64,000 bases of DNA from positions 229,294,578-229,358,577 of the forward strand of contig CP136062.1 of NCBI GenBank assembly GCA_032622095.1. The letters are read 5' to 3'. The stretch comes from Siphonodentalium dalli. Taxonomy: Eukaryota; Mollusca; Scaphopoda; Gadilida; Siphonodentaliidae. The notes under the pieces are model-generated. The model was not told the origin of the DNA, made no database searches, and saw only the letters and a program-made list of their open reading frames with translations. How positions within the stretch are numbered: the stretch's first letter is position 1; every line of letters begins with the position of its first letter. Of the stretch, positions 13,358-26,984 are shown in pieces. Position numbers and translations under genes: made by a program.

Positions 13358-14274
13358 GGTAGTGATTGCTATTCAATCGCAGTAACACGTGACACGTGAG
13401 GTTAGGATTAGATAGCGAAATATACTTAATCGATAGTGATTGCTATTCGATCACAGTAACACGTGACACGTGAGGTTAGGATTAGATAGCGAAATATACT
13501 TAATCGGTAGTGATTGCTATTCAATCGCAGTAACACTCACCACGTGAGGTTAGGATTAGATAGCGAAATATACTTAATCGTTAGAGATTGCTATTCAATC
13601 GCAGTAACACTCACCACGTGAGGTTAGGATTAGATAGCGAAATATACTTAATCGGTAGTGATTGCTATTCAATCGCAGTAACACGCGCCACGTGAGGTTA
13701 GGATTAGATAGCGAAATATACTTAATCGGTAGTGATTGCTATTCAATCGCAGTAACACGCACCACGTGAGGTTAGGATTAGATAGCGAAATATACTTAAT
13801 CGGTAGTGATTGCTATTCAATCACAGTAACACGTGCCACGTGAGGTTAGGATTAGATAGCGAAATATACTTAATCGATAGTGATTGCTATTCAATCGCAG
13901 TAACAGGTGACACGTGAGGTTAGGATTAGATAGCGAAAGATACTTAATCGATAGTGATTGCTATTCAATCACAGTAACACGTGCCACGTGAGGTTAGGAT
14001 TAGATAGCGAAATATACTTAATCGATAGTGATTGCTATTCAATCGCAGTAACACGCGCCACGTGAGGTTAGGATTAGATAGCGAAATATACTTAATCGAT
14101 AGTGATTGCTATTCAATCACAGTAACACGTGCCACGTGAGGTTAGGATTAGATAGCGAAATATACTTAATCGGTAGTGATTGCTATTCAATCGCAGTAAC
14201 ACGCGCCACGTGAGGTTAGGATTAGATAGCGAAATATACTTAATCGGTAGTGATTGCTATTCAATCGCAGTAAC
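13358..14274. repeat. Satellite array, left block
   Basis: Tandem units of mostly 74 bp, about a dozen copies. The unit reads approximately GAGGTTAGGATTAGATAGCG, then AAATATACTTAATCGGTAGT, then GATTGCTATTCAATCGCAGT, then AACACGCGCCACGT. Variation is concentrated in the AACACGNGNCACGTGAGG part. Each unit has the palindrome CACGTG and a short hairpin GATTG-CTATT-CAATC. The array is split from the right block by a LINE insertion. Short open frames within the array are translations of the repeat. Confidence 0.97.
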
Positions 14275-14836
14275 TGCTCCATCAATTTTAAGAAATTATG
14301 TACGACCAATTCAGGCAAATAATTCCAGATATAACTTCAGATTTGAACATATAAGACTACCCTCGAATATTAATTATGACTATTATATGGATTCTTTCTT
14401 ACCATCTGCAATTACCGAATGGAACAAACTGTCAGAAACTACAAAGAGCAGCAGTACAATCGAAGACTTCAAAAAGGAACTGAACAGTGACAATATACGT
14501 CCACCTGCCTATTTTTATCATAGTAAATGTCGTAAATCTCATATCCTCCATACCCGGTTAAGATTGAACTGCAGCCACCTAAGTGGTGACCTGACAGATA
14601 ACCATGTAACAATTTCCCCCTTCTGTCTATGTGGGGAATTTGAGACAACTTACCACTATCTCTTTGAATGTACATTTTATCAAGAGCCCAGAAGAGAACT
14701 ATATGACTCCCTACCAAATGTTGCCTTATCTGAGAATACACTAATGCGGGGGTCAAGAGAGCTTAGTCTTCGCGAAAACAAACAAATATTTAATGCAGTA
14801 CAGACATATATTATGAGAACAAAAAGATTTCCATGA
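14275..14836 (+). pseudogene. LINE ORF2 C-terminal tail
   Basis: About 187 codons resemble the C-terminus of a non-LTR retrotransposon ORF2. The landmarks are the FLPSAITEWNKL segment, RLRLNCSHLSGDL, and a cysteine/histidine pattern in CLCGEFETTYHYLFEC, all common in the zinc-binding tail after the RT domain. The family differs from that at 28926-31826. The open frame runs upstream to 14180 only because the satellite frame happens to be open, so the first 30 codons are satellite. It is 5' truncated, has no RT active site and is certainly non-functional by itself. Confidence 0.85.
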
Positions 14837-15152
14837 TCTGCATTGGTAACAAATTGCTTTGGATTCCGGCCGCGCTATGCGGCAGCACGATGTTCCCCAT
14901 TATATATGTAGTACTAAATGTCTTCCGATAACGATTATTTTGTAAGTTACTTACTTGTCACTATCCTGTATATACGTGAACTGATTCTACATGAAGAATA
15001 CAGCAATATTCGCAGTGAACCCCATTGAAATAGGAATTGGCCATTGCGATTGACCCCCTCCCATGAAGCCTGACGCATGCATATTACTACGAGCATAATT
15101 TTCATCACGCAGCAAATAAATTATTGAAAACTCTGTCCCCTCTACTTTCTCA

Positions 15153-15183
<31 letters not shown>

Positions 15184-15470
15184 CTCTCTGCCTCCTGCTA
15201 TCCCTAACACTATCTTCCGCTGTGTCCATCCCAACTTAGTTACTTCTCCTTTAAAAAATATTATTTCTATTATTTCCCGTCTGATCGATACCCCTCCCTC
15301 ACTTATTGGGGAAGGGGCATGTCGCAAAAGAGGAGAAGACTTCATATAAGCCCTCGGGCTTGTTGTCTGATCCTCATTTCCATACATTATCTCTTATATG
15401 TTGTATATTTATGTCATTTGTGTATTATGTGTATTATGTTTGGATTTGGGAATAAAAATATGTTTACACT
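14275..15470 (+). mobile_element. Truncated LINE inserted in the satellite, 12-bp TSD
   Basis: The insertion is 1196 bp. Satellite sequence AATCGCAGTAAC occurs immediately before it (14263-14274) and immediately after it (15471-15482), as expected for a target-site duplication. Because the host is a repeat, the same words also recur every unit, but here the phase is exactly preserved. The insert begins inside an ORF2 tail and ends with TTTGGGAATAAAAATATGTT without a long poly-A. A (CT)n tract lies at about 15150-15189. Confidence 0.85.
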
Positions 15471-18400
15471 AATCGCAGTAACACGTGAGGTTAGGATTAG
15501 ATAGCGAAATATACTTAATCAGTAGTGATTGCTATTCAATCGCAGTAACACGTGAGGTTAGGATTAGATAGCGAAATATACTTAATCGGTAGTGATTGCT
15601 ATTCAATCGCAGTAACACGCGCCACGTGTGGTTAGGATTAGATAGCGAAATATACTTAATCGATAGTGATTGCTATTCAATCGCAGTAACACGTGCACGA
15701 TTAGATAGCGAAATATACTTAATCGATAGTGATTGCTATTCAATCGCAGTAACACGCGCCACGTGAGGTTAGGATTAGATAGCGAAATATACTTAATCGG
15801 TAGTAATTGCTATTCAATCGCAGTAACACGCGCCACGTGAGGTTAGGATTAGATAGCGAAAGTTACTTAATCGGTAGTGATTACTATTCAATCGCAGTAA
15901 CACGCACCACGTGAGGTTAGGATTAGATAGAGAAATATACTTAATCGATAGTGATTGCTATTCAATCGCAGTAACCCGCGCCACGTGAGGTTAGGATTAG
16001 ATAGAGAAATAGACTTAATCGGTAGTGATTGCTATTCAATCGCAGTAACACGTGAGGTTAGGATTAGATAGCGAAATATACTTAATCGGTAGTGATTGCT
16101 ATTCAATCGCAGTAACACGTGAGGTTAGGATTAGATAGCGAAATATACTTAATCGATAGTGATTGCTATTCAATCGCAGTAACACGCGCCACGTGAGGTT
16201 AGGATTAGATAGCGAAATATACTTAATCGGTAGTGATTGCTATTCAATCGCAGTAACACGCACCACGTGAGGTTAGGATTAGATAGCGAAATATACTTAA
16301 TCGGTAGTGATTGCTATTCAATCGCAGTAACACGCGCCACGTGAGGTTAGGATTAGATAGCGAAATATACTTAATCGGTAGTGATTGCTATTCAATCGCA
16401 GTAACACGCGCCACGTGAGGTTAGGATTAGATAGCGAAATATACTTAATCGATAGTAATTGCTATTCAATCGTAGTAACACGTGCCACGTGAGGTTAGGC
16501 TTAGATAGCGAAATATACTTAATCGGTAGTGATTGCTATGCAATCGCAGTATCACGTGAGGTTAGGATTAGATAGCGAAATATACTTAATCGGTAGTGAT
16601 TGCTATTCAATCGCAGTAACACGTGAGGTTAGGATTAGATAGCGAAATATACTTAATCTGTAGTGATTGCTATTCAATCGCAGTAACACGCGCCACGTGT
16701 GGTTAGGATTAGATAGCGAAATATACTTAATCGATAGTGATTGCTATTCAATCGCAGTAACACGTGCACGATTAGATAGCGAAATATACTTAATCGATAG
16801 TGATTGCTATTCAATCGCAGTAACACGTGACACGTGAGGTTAGGATTAGATAGCGAAATATACTTAATCGATAGTAATTGCTATTCGATCACAGTAACAT
16901 GTGACACGTGAGGTTAGGATTAAATAGCGAAATATACTTAATCGGTAGCGATTGCTATTCAATCGCAGTAATACGTGACACGTGAGGTTAGGATTAGATA
17001 GCGAAATATACTTAATCGATAGTGATTGCTATTCAATCGCAGTTTCACGCGCCACGTGAGGTTAGGATTAGATAGCGAAATATACTTAATCGGTAGTGAT
17101 TGCTATTCAATCGCAGTAACACGTGAGGTTAGGATTAGATAGCGAAATATACTTAATCGATAGTGATTGCTATTCAATCGCAGTAACACGCGCCACGTGA
17201 GGTTAGGATTAGATAGCGAAATATACTTAATCGGTAGTGATTGCTATTCAATCGCAGTAACACGCACCACGTGAGGTTAGGATTAGATAGCGAAATATAC
17301 TTAATCGGTAGTGATTGCTATTCAATCGCAGTAACACGCGCCACGTGAGGTTAGGATTAGATAGCGAAATATACTTAATCGGTAGTGATTGCTATTCAAT
17401 CGCAGTAACACGCGCCACGTGAGGTTAGGATTAGATAGCGAAATATACTTAATCGATAGTAATTGCTATTCAATCGTAGTAACACGTGCCACGTGAGGTT
17501 AGGCTTATATAGCGAAATATACTTAATCGGTAGTGATTGCTATGCAATCGCAGTAACACGTGAGGTTAGGATTAGATAGCGAAATATACTTAATCGGTAG
17601 TGATTGCTATTCAATCGCAGTAACACGTGAGGTTAGGATTAGATAGCGAAATATACTTAATCTGTAGTGATTGCTATTCAATCGCAGTAACACGCGCCAC
17701 GTGTGGTTAGGATTAGATAGCGAAATATACTTAATCGATAGTGATTGCTATTCAATCGCAGTAACACGTGCACGATTAGATAGCGAAATATACTTAATCG
17801 ATAGTGATTGCTATTCAATCGCAGTAACACGTGACACGTGAGGTTAGGATTAGATAGCGAAATATACTTAATCGATAGTGATTGCTATTCGAGCACAGTA
17901 ACACGTGACACGTGAGGTTAGGATTAAATAGCGAAATATACTTAATCGGTAGAGATTGCTATTCAATCGCAGTAATACGTGACACGTGAGGTTAGGATTA
18001 GATAGCGAAATATACTTAATCGATAGTGATTGCTATTCAATCGCAGTAACACGCGCCACGTGAGGTTAGGATTAGATAGCGAAATATACTTAATCGGTAG
18101 TGATTGCTATTCAATCGCAGTAACACGCGCCAGTTGTGGTTAGGATTAGATAGCGAAATATACTTAATCGATAGTGATTGCTATTCAATCGCAGTAACAC
18201 GTGCACGATTAGATAGCTAAATATACTTAATCGAAGTGATTGCTATTCAATCGCAGTAACACGTGACACGTGAGGTTAGGATTAGATAGCGAAATATACT
18301 TAATCGATAGTGATTGCTATTCGATCACATTAACACGTGAGGTTAGGATTAGATAGCGAAATATACTTAATCGGTAGAGATTGCTATTCAATCGCAGTAA

Positions 18401-21400
18401 CACGTGCCAGGTGAGGTTAGGATTAGATAGCGTAACACGCGCCACGTGAGGTTAGGATTAGATAGCGAAATATACTTAATCGGTAGTGATTGCTATTCAA
18501 TCGCAGTAACACGCGCCACGTGTGGTTAGGATTAGATAGCGAAATATACTTAATCGGTAGTTATTGCTATTCAATCGCAGTAACACGCGCCACGTGTGGT
18601 TAGGATTAGATAGCGAAATATACTTAATCGATAGTGATTGCTATTCAATCGCAGTAACAGGTGACACGTGAGGTTAGGATTAGATAGCGAAATATACTTA
18701 ATCGATAGTGATTGCTATTCAATCGCAGTAACACGTGCCATGTGAGGTTAGGATTAGATAGCGAAATATACTTAATCGGTAGTGATTGCTATTCAATCGC
18801 AGTAACACGCGCCACGTGAGTTTAGGATTAGATAGCGAAAGATACTTAATCGGTAGTGATTGCTATTCAATCGCAGTAACACGCGCCACATGATGTTAGG
18901 ATTAGATAGCGAAATATACTTAATCGGTAGTGATTGCTATTCAATCGCAGTAACACGTGCCACGTGAGGTTAGGATTAGATAGCGAAATATACTTAATCG
19001 ATAGTGATTGCTATTCAATCGCAGTAACACGCGCCACGTGAGGTTGGGATTAGATAGCGAAATATACTTAATCGATAGTGATTGCTATTCAATCGCAGTA
19101 ACAAGCGCCACGTGAGGTTGGGATTGGATAGAGAAATATACTTAATCGATAGTGATTGCTATTCAAATGGCAGTAACACGCGCCACGTGATGTTCGGATT
19201 AGATAGCGAAATATACTTAATCGATAGTGATTGCTATTCAATCGCAGTAACACGCGCCACGTGAGGTTGGGATTAGATAGCGAAATATACTTAATAGATA
19301 GTGATTGCTATTCAATCGCAGTAGCACGTGACACGTGAGGTTAGGATTAGATAGCGAAATATACTTAATCGGTAGTGATTGCTATTCAATCGAAGTAACA
19401 CGCACCACGTGAGTTTAGGATTAGATAGCGAAGGATACTTAATCGGTAGTGATTGCTATTCAATCGCAGTAACACGCGCCACGTGAGGTTAGGATTAGAT
19501 AGCGAAATATACTTAATCGGTAGTGATTGCTATTCCATCGCAGTAACACGCGCCACGTGAGATTAGGATTATATAGCGAAATATACTTAATCGGTAGTGA
19601 TTGCTATTCAATCGCAGTAACACGTGTCACGTGAGGTTAGGATTAGATAGCGAAATATACTTAATCGGTAGTGATTGCTATTCAATCGCAGTAACACGTG
19701 TCACGTGATGTTAGGATTAGATAGCGAAATATACTTAATCGGTAGTGATTGCTATTCAATCGCAGTAACACGCGCCACGTGAGGTTAGGATTAGATAGCG
19801 AAATATACTTAATCGGTAGTGATTGCTATTCCATCGCAGTAACACGCGCCACGTGAGATTAGGATTATATAGCGAAATATACTTAATCGGTAGTGATTGC
19901 TATTCAATCGCAGTAACACGTGTCACGTGAGGTTAGGATTAGATAGCGAAATATACTTAATCGGTAGTGATTGCTATTCAATCGCAGTAACACGTGTCAC
20001 GTGAGGTTAGGATTAGATAGCGAAATATACTTAATCGGTAGTGATTGCTATTCAATCGCAGTAACACGTGTCACGTGATGTTAGGATTAGATAGCGAAAT
20101 ATACTTAATCGGTAGTGATTGCTATTCAATCGCAGTAACACGCGCCACGTGAGGTTAGGATTAGATAGCGAAATATACTTAATCGGTAGTGATTGCTATT
20201 CCATCGCAGTAACACGCGCCACGTGAGATTAGGATTATATAGCGAAATATACTTAATCGGTAGTGATTGCTATTCAATCGCAGTAACACGTGTCACGTGA
20301 GGTTAGGATTAGATAGCGAAATATACTTAATCGGTAGTGATTGCTATTCAATCGCAGTAACACGCGCCACGTGAGGTTAGGATTAGATAGCGAAATATAC
20401 TTAATCGGTAGTGATTGCTATTCAATCGCAGTAACACGTGTCACGTGAGGTTAGGATTAGATAGCGAAATATACTTAATCGGTAGTGATTGCTATTCAAT
20501 CGCAGTAACACGCGCCACGTGAGGTTAGGATTAGATAGCGAAATATACTTAATCGGTAGAGATTGCTATTCAATCGCAGTAACACACGCGCCACGTGATG
20601 TTAGGATTAGATAGCGAAATATACTTAATCGGTAGTGATTGCTATTCAATCGCAGTAACACGTGTCACGTGAGGTTAGGATTAGATAGCGAAATATACTT
20701 AATCGGTAGTGATTGCTATTCAATCGCAGTAACACGTGTCACGTGAGGTTAGGATTAGATAGCGAAATATACTTAATCGGTAGTGATTGCTATTCAATCG
20801 CAGTAACACGTGTCGCGTGATGTTAGGATTAGATAGCGAAATATACTTAATCGGTAGTGATTGCTATTCAATCGCAGTAACACGTGTCACGTGAGGTTAG
20901 GATTAGATAGCGAAATATACTTAATCGGTAGTGATTGCTATTCAATCGCAGTAACACACGCCACGTGAGGTTAGGATTAGATAGCGAAATATACTTAATC
21001 GGTAGTGATTGCTATTCAATCGCAGTAACACGTGCCATGTGAGGTTAGGATTAGATAGCGAAATATACTTAATCGATAGTGATTGCTATTCAATCGCAGT
21101 AACACGCGCCACGTGAGGTTAGGATTAGATAGCGAAATATACTTAATCGGTAGTGATTGCTATTCAATCGCAGTAACACGTGTCACGTGAGGTTAGGATT
21201 AGATAGCGAAATATACTTAATCGGTAGTGATTGCTATTCAATCACAGTAACACGCGCCACGTGAGGTTAGGATTAGATAGCGAAATATACTTAATCGGTA
21301 GAGATTGCTATTCAATCGCAGTAACACGTGTCACGTGAGGTTAGGATTAGATAGCGAAATATACTTAATCGGTAGTGATTGCTATTCAATCGCAGTAACA

Positions 21401-23885
21401 CGCGCCACGTGAGGTTAGGATTAGATAGCGAAATATACTTAATCGGTAGTGATTGCTATTCAATCGCAGTAACACGTGTCACGTGAGGTTAGGATTAGAT
21501 AGCGAAATATACTTAATCGGTAGTGATTGCTATTCAATCGCAGTAACACGCGCCACGTGAGGTTAGGATTAGATAGCGAAATATACTTAATCGGTAGAGA
21601 TTGCTATTCAATCGCAGTAACACGCGCCACGTGAGGTTATGATTAGATAGCGAAATATACTTAATCGGTAGTGATTGCTATTCAATCGCAGTAACACGCG
21701 CCACGTGATGTTAGGATTAGATAGCGAAATATACTTAATCGGTAGTGATTGCTATTCAATCGCAGTAACACGTGTCACGTGAGGTTAGGATTAGATAGCG
21801 AAATATACTTAATCGGTAGTGATTGCTATTCAATCGCAGTAACACGTGTCACGTGAGGTTAGGATTAGATAGCGAAATATACTTAATCGGTAGTGATTGC
21901 TATTCAATCGCAGTAACACGCGCCACGTGAGGTTAGGATTAGATAGCGAAATATACTTAATCGATAGTGATTGCTATTCAATCGCAGTAACACGTGCCAT
22001 GTGAGGTTAGGATTAGATAGCGAAATATACTTAATCGATAGTGATTGCTATTCCATCGCAGTAACACGCGCCACGTGAGGTTAGGATTAGATAGCGAAAT
22101 ATACTTAATCGGTAGTGATTGCTGTTCAATCGCAGTAACACGCGCCACGTGAGGTTAGGATTAAATAGCGAAATATACTTAATCGGTAGCTCCACGTGAC
22201 GTTAGGATTAGATAGCGAAATATACTTAATCGGTAGTGATTGCTATTCAATCGCAGTAACACGTGCCATGTGAGGTTAGGATTAGATAGCGAAATATACT
22301 TAATCGGTAGTGATTGCTGTTCAATCGCAGTAACACGCGCCACGTGAGGTTAGGATTAAATAGCGAAATATACTTAATCGGTAGCTCCACGTGAGGTTAG
22401 GATTAGATAGCGAAAGATACTTAATCGGTAGTAATTGCAATTCAATCGCAGTAACACGCGCCACGTGAGGTTAGGATTAGATAGCGAAATATACTTAATC
22501 GGTAGTGATTGCTATTCAATCGCAGTAACACACGCGCCACGTGATGTTAGGATTAGATAGCGAAGTATACTTAATCGATAGTGATTGCTATTCAATCGCA
22601 GTAACACGCGCCACGTGAGGTTAGGATTAGATAGCGAAATATACTTAATCGATAGTGATTGCTATTCAATCGCAGTAACACGCGCCACGTGAGGTTAGGA
22701 TTAGATAGTGAAATATACTTAATCGGTAGTGATTGCTATTCAATCGCAGTAACACGCGCCACGTGAGGTTAGGATTAGATATCGAAATATACTTAATCGG
22801 TAGCTCCACGTGAGGTTAGGATTAGATAGCGAAATATACTTAATCGGTAGTGATTGCTATTCAATCGCAGTAACACGCGCCACGTGTGGTTAGGATTAGA
22901 TAGCGAAATATACTTAATCGGTAGTTATTGCTATTCAATCGCAGTAACACGCGCCACGTGTGGTTAGGATTAGATAGCGAAATATACTTAATCGATAGTG
23001 ATTGCTATTCAAATGGCAGTAACACGCGCCACGTGATGTTCGGATTAGATAGCGAAATATACTTAATCGATAGTGATTGCTATTCAATCGCAGTAACACG
23101 CGCCACGTGAGGTTGGGATTAGATAGCGAAATATACTTAATAGATAGTGATTGCTATTCAATCGCAGTAGCACGTGACATGTGAGGTTAGGATTAGATAG
23201 CGAAATATACTTAATCGGTAGTGATTGCTATTCAATCGAAGTAACACGCACCACGTGAGTTTAGGATTAGATAGCGAAGGATACTTAATCGGCAGTGATT
23301 GCTATTCAATCGCAGTAACACGCGCCACGTGAGGTTAGGATTAGATAGCGAAATATACTTAATCGGTAGTGATTGCTATTCCATCGCAGTAACACGCGCC
23401 ACGTGAGGTTAGGATTAGATAGCGAAATATACTTAATCGGTAGTGATTGCTATTCAATCGCAGTAACACACGCGCCACGTGATGTTAGGATTAGATAGCG
23501 AAATATACTTAATCGGTAGTGATTGCTATTCAATCGCAGTAACACGTGTCACGTGAGGTTAGGATTAGATAGCGAAATATACTTAATCGGTAGTGATTGC
23601 TATTCAATCGCAGTAACATGTGTCACGTGAGGTTAGGATTAGATAGCGAAATATACTTAATCGGTAGTGATTGCTATTCAATCGCAGTAACACGCACCAC
23701 GTGAGTTTAGGATTAGATAGCGAAATATACTTAATCGGTAGTGATTGCTATTCAATCGCAGTAACACGCGTCACGTGATGTTAGGATTAGATAGCGAAAT
23801 ATACTTAATCGGTAGCGCCGCGTGAGGTTCGGATTAGATAGCGAAATATACTTAATCGGACGCGCCACGTGAGGTTAGGATGGTG
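15471..23885. repeat. Satellite array, right block with higher-order structure
   Basis: This continues the 74-bp satellite for about 8.4 kb (over 110 units by length). Length variants include a 66-bp unit lacking GCGCCACG, a unit reduced to GTGCACGATTAG, and deletions reading GGTAGCTCCACGTGAGG (22190, 22384, 22803). Higher-order duplications are visible. The GTGCACGATTAG variant recurs at 15693, 16764, 17768 and 18201. The CAAATGGCAG variant recurs at 19164 and 23010. A CCATCGCAG plus GATTATATAGCG pair recurs near 19534, 19830 and 20200. The last units decay at about 23800-23890. Confidence 0.97.
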
Positions 23886-24613
23886 GTTAGGATTATTGAC
23901 TAAAACGGAGATATTTGAAGAAGTGATTTTAAAGAGTGTTTTCCTAACCCTAATTTTCGCTGTTTTGAATTCGCGCACCTTGCTGTGCGAATTCAAGTGA
24001 CAAAAAAATATTTCCGTAATATGGTTGTATCCGATGACAGCTTTCCTATCCGTCCATTCGAAATACATAGAATTTTTTATGTTTGAATGAGTCCAGTACG
24101 TCTAAGGTTGGAAATCAGACATAGGGTACTGGTTTTCGTCGGTTTGTTTGTTGTTTATTATGTAATTTTGTCCTTTATTTAGTTTAGTTTTTTCTTTCTT
24201 TCGTTCCAGTAAGAACAGTGCATGGCTCATTCAATTCATGGACTTTCTGAACAAAGGACGTTCTTAATAATTGTTATGAACCTTCTAAATAATGGTCCCC
24301 CTGATGAGCGCAATGTTATCAAAAGGATACATGTGATCCTTAATAAATAACCGAAAAATAATATTGAAAATATCGTCTACTCGGTCATTCTGGTATGAAA
24401 TGTGGTCTTGTGTGATTATTCTTCGTACTAAAGCCAGTGAGTCTCCCTTCTCGCCATGTCAAGGATTATATGTAAATCACAGCAAGTAACTAAAATATAT
24501 GATGAATAAAAAGACACACAATTGGAAATGCATCAACAATTCACAAACTATCAATGTAAATAACACATCTACAGAACCGATATTAAGAAGATAATCATCA
24601 TTAAAACACAATA
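23886..24613. other. No gene recognised
   Basis: It contains a short hairpin at 23964-23996 (TTGAATTCG...CGAATTCAA) and, at 24301-24308, the word CTGATGAG, discussed under rejected items. The 87-codon minus-strand frame at 23805-24068 begins outside the satellite and reads into it, and is not convincing. Confidence 0.4.
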
Positions 24614-25147
24614 TTATTATTAGAGACCATTCGCATTTTGAACGACGACAAATTATTACGAATATCTATTTGTTGCCGTATATTTTTCGGACGGTCCACA
24701 AACCGTATTGCATAATTAACGACAACGAGTCCGTTTGTGAGACAATCGTGCTTGCTACTCGCAGTAAGGTGATTACAGGACTGCGTGCCGTGATTATTTT
24801 TTACTTAATTATGCTGTTATCAGTTCATAGCTTAGCGCTTTGTGTTTCACGACGACGAATGATTTGATTGCCACCAATAGATAAAAAGTAAGTTCACATG
24901 GCGATCACAATTTAAGAACATAATGTCAGGGTTATCTCCCACATTGAGGAGCCGAGAAACGATCGCGAACTTATTACTATATCATATATTTGTGTATTTG
25001 TGATTTTTTTTTTTATCCGAACCTGTAATCATAACAACGAATAGGAAAAAAGGGACAACGATTATAAAGAACACAAATTCTAATGACGTAGTACCCTATT
25101 CATAATAATTATTTGTCGTCGTTCATTATGTGAAATGTCTCTATTAT
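24614..25147. mobile_element. Small element with about 50-bp inverted repeats
   Basis: ATTATTAGAGACCATTCGCA at the left end and its imperfect reverse complement at the right end (TTCATTATGTGAAATGTCTC then TATTAT) frame about 530 bp. The shared core is GAACGACGACAAAT-ATTA-GAATA in inverted orientation. No transposase ORF was seen. It fits a MITE-like element. Confidence 0.55.
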
Positions 25148-25256
25148 ACACTCATGTTTGACTTCACAAAATGAGGCATGTGACATATTGGTGTGGTCTC
25201 TATTATACACTCATGTTTGACTTCACAGAATGAGGCACGTGACATATTGGTGTGGA
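25138..25256. repeat. 60-bp tandem duplication
   Basis: GTCTCTATTATACACTCATG and the following 40 bases occur twice in direct succession, with three or so differences. The first copy overlaps the right end of the preceding inverted-repeat element. Confidence 0.85.
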
Positions 25257-25376
25257 CCCCGGAGTTGAAAGCAGCAAATACTACACAAATTACTGTTTTT
25301 TAAATGACGATGGGCAAATTTTGGACGTCAGTATTCAAAGACAAACGTTGAAAGCCGATGGTACGTTTCACTAGAC

Positions 25377-26785
25377 CACCCCGTGCACGCGGTATCGCCA
25401 AACCCGAGGGTATCACCAAACCAGACCATGCGGTTTTGATAAATGATCATATCTTCCCTCATGTGAATCTATATATCTCCCAGTTAAATGTGATACCCAC
25501 TATTCAAAACATTATTTCGCAAAGCAGAATGTTCCCTCAAGCCATAGCTTGCTTTCACCCCGATAAATTTAATAGAAATTCCGACTCATTTGCCATTTTA
25601 TCATAAATAGTAGATACTTTTTGACGTTAGGTAGTTCGTTTGAAACATAATTATCAGCCATAGATGGCGGATAATGCGTGTATCAATAAACAAATATATG
25701 TATAATTAACCATAAAATTGTCTAGCCTCAGATCGATTCGCAAAAATACTATCTGCGTTCAAGTGTGGGTACCCACCATAATTTTCGGGTATCAAAGCCG
25801 CAGATCGAGATGTCGCCAAACCAGATCTGGGATGTCAAAGATGCGAATGATATAATTCATATTTTGACCGTTTCTGCTTGAAAATATCCTAAATATCATT
25901 CGGACATGCCAGCTCATGGATCATCTTTAAGGTGGGGCGCATGTGCAATGGTGAAATCGTGTATGTTTGTTTGTGTTTTATGTTTTGATATCATCTTAAT
26001 ATTATAGGCTATTCTGCGTCATTCGACATTATAGGCCCGGAACTGTACAACAAATGGAAAAATTAAATCAGTGTAAACCAAGAGTTAGCAGGGATGTGGC
26101 TAGAGGGTCCCTGTTGGGTTGTCCACCTATAGTTTCTAAATGTACCCCCTTCCAGTAACTTATATTTGCACCCCATGTTAGGTTCGAGTTTTAATCGAGT
26201 TTACAACGGGTTGATCCAACTGTTGTATATGCCAACCCCTAAGTTTAGATTTTGTTTTCATCTGGTGACCATTTCAGTTCACAAATATGGCCGAAATTAT
26301 TTAAATTATCTAAATATGCGGGGTTTTTTGACAATCGCACATCTCGATCTGCGGCTTTGATACCCGAAAGTATGGTGGGTACCCACACTTGGACGCAGAT
26401 AGTATGTTTGCGAACCGCTCTGCAGGCTAGACAATTTTATGGTTAATTAATCATATATTTGTCTATTGACACACGCATTATCCGCCATATATGGCAGATA
26501 ATTATGTTCCAAACCAACTACTAACGTCAAAACGTGTCGACTATTTATGATAAAATCGTAAATGAGCCGGAATTTCTATTAAAGTTATCGGGGTGAGAGC
26601 AAGCTATGGTCGCTATCCCATTGAGGGAACATTCCGCTTTGCGAAATTATGTTTTTAATAGTGGATATCACCATTTATCTGGGAGATATATAGATTCAAC
26701 TAAGGGATGATATGTTCATTTATCAAAACCGCATGGTCTGGTTTGGTGATACCCTCGGGTTTGGCGATACCACGTGCACGGGGTG
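25377..26785. mobile_element. 1.4-kb element with about 440-bp TIRs and TSD TAGAC
   Basis: The left end CACCCCGTGCACG(C)GGTATC and the right end GATACCACGTGCACGGGGTG are reverse complements, and the match continues for about 440 bp on each side (25377-about 25812 and about 26339-26785). The flanks carry TAGAC at 25372-25376 and 26786-26790, a 5-bp target-site duplication. The spacer of about 530 bp codes for nothing recognisable. The ORFs at 25358-25606 and 26252-26446 lie within or across the arms. The long arms, the 5-bp TSD and termini starting CAC are distinctive. The superfamily is uncertain. Confidence 0.85.
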
Positions 26786-26984
26786 TAGACGTTAAGCCTT
26801 ACTGTGATGTTGACAGATAGTGTGTGTCTGTTACTAGTATGTTTATATAGATTCCGATGAATAAAATAATATATATGAACCGAGGACACAGTCATGTCAA
26901 GAAAAGCTTGTACCAATTAATACCGATTTTTAAAAGAGTATTTTTCATATAATCCAGGGACAGTAAAAGGGATTATTTTCAGAT

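Noticed and set aside
14180-14274. Apparent N-terminus of the ORF at 14180-14836
   Set aside because: These codons are satellite sequence. The LINE begins at 14275.
19082-23110. Open frames of 60 codons in the satellite (19082-19264 and 22928-23110)
   Set aside because: They translate the satellite unit. The two are similar only because of a block duplication 3846 bp apart.
13358-23885. Regularly spaced repeats resembling a CRISPR array
   Set aside because: The whole 74-bp unit is conserved, with no unique spacers and no cas genes. This is a eukaryotic satellite.
24301-24340. CTGATGAG, the first half of a hammerhead ribozyme core
   Set aside because: No GAAA-type second core and no convincing stem follow at the expected distance, so a ribozyme cannot be supported. 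A decayed Penelope-like end is possible but unproven.
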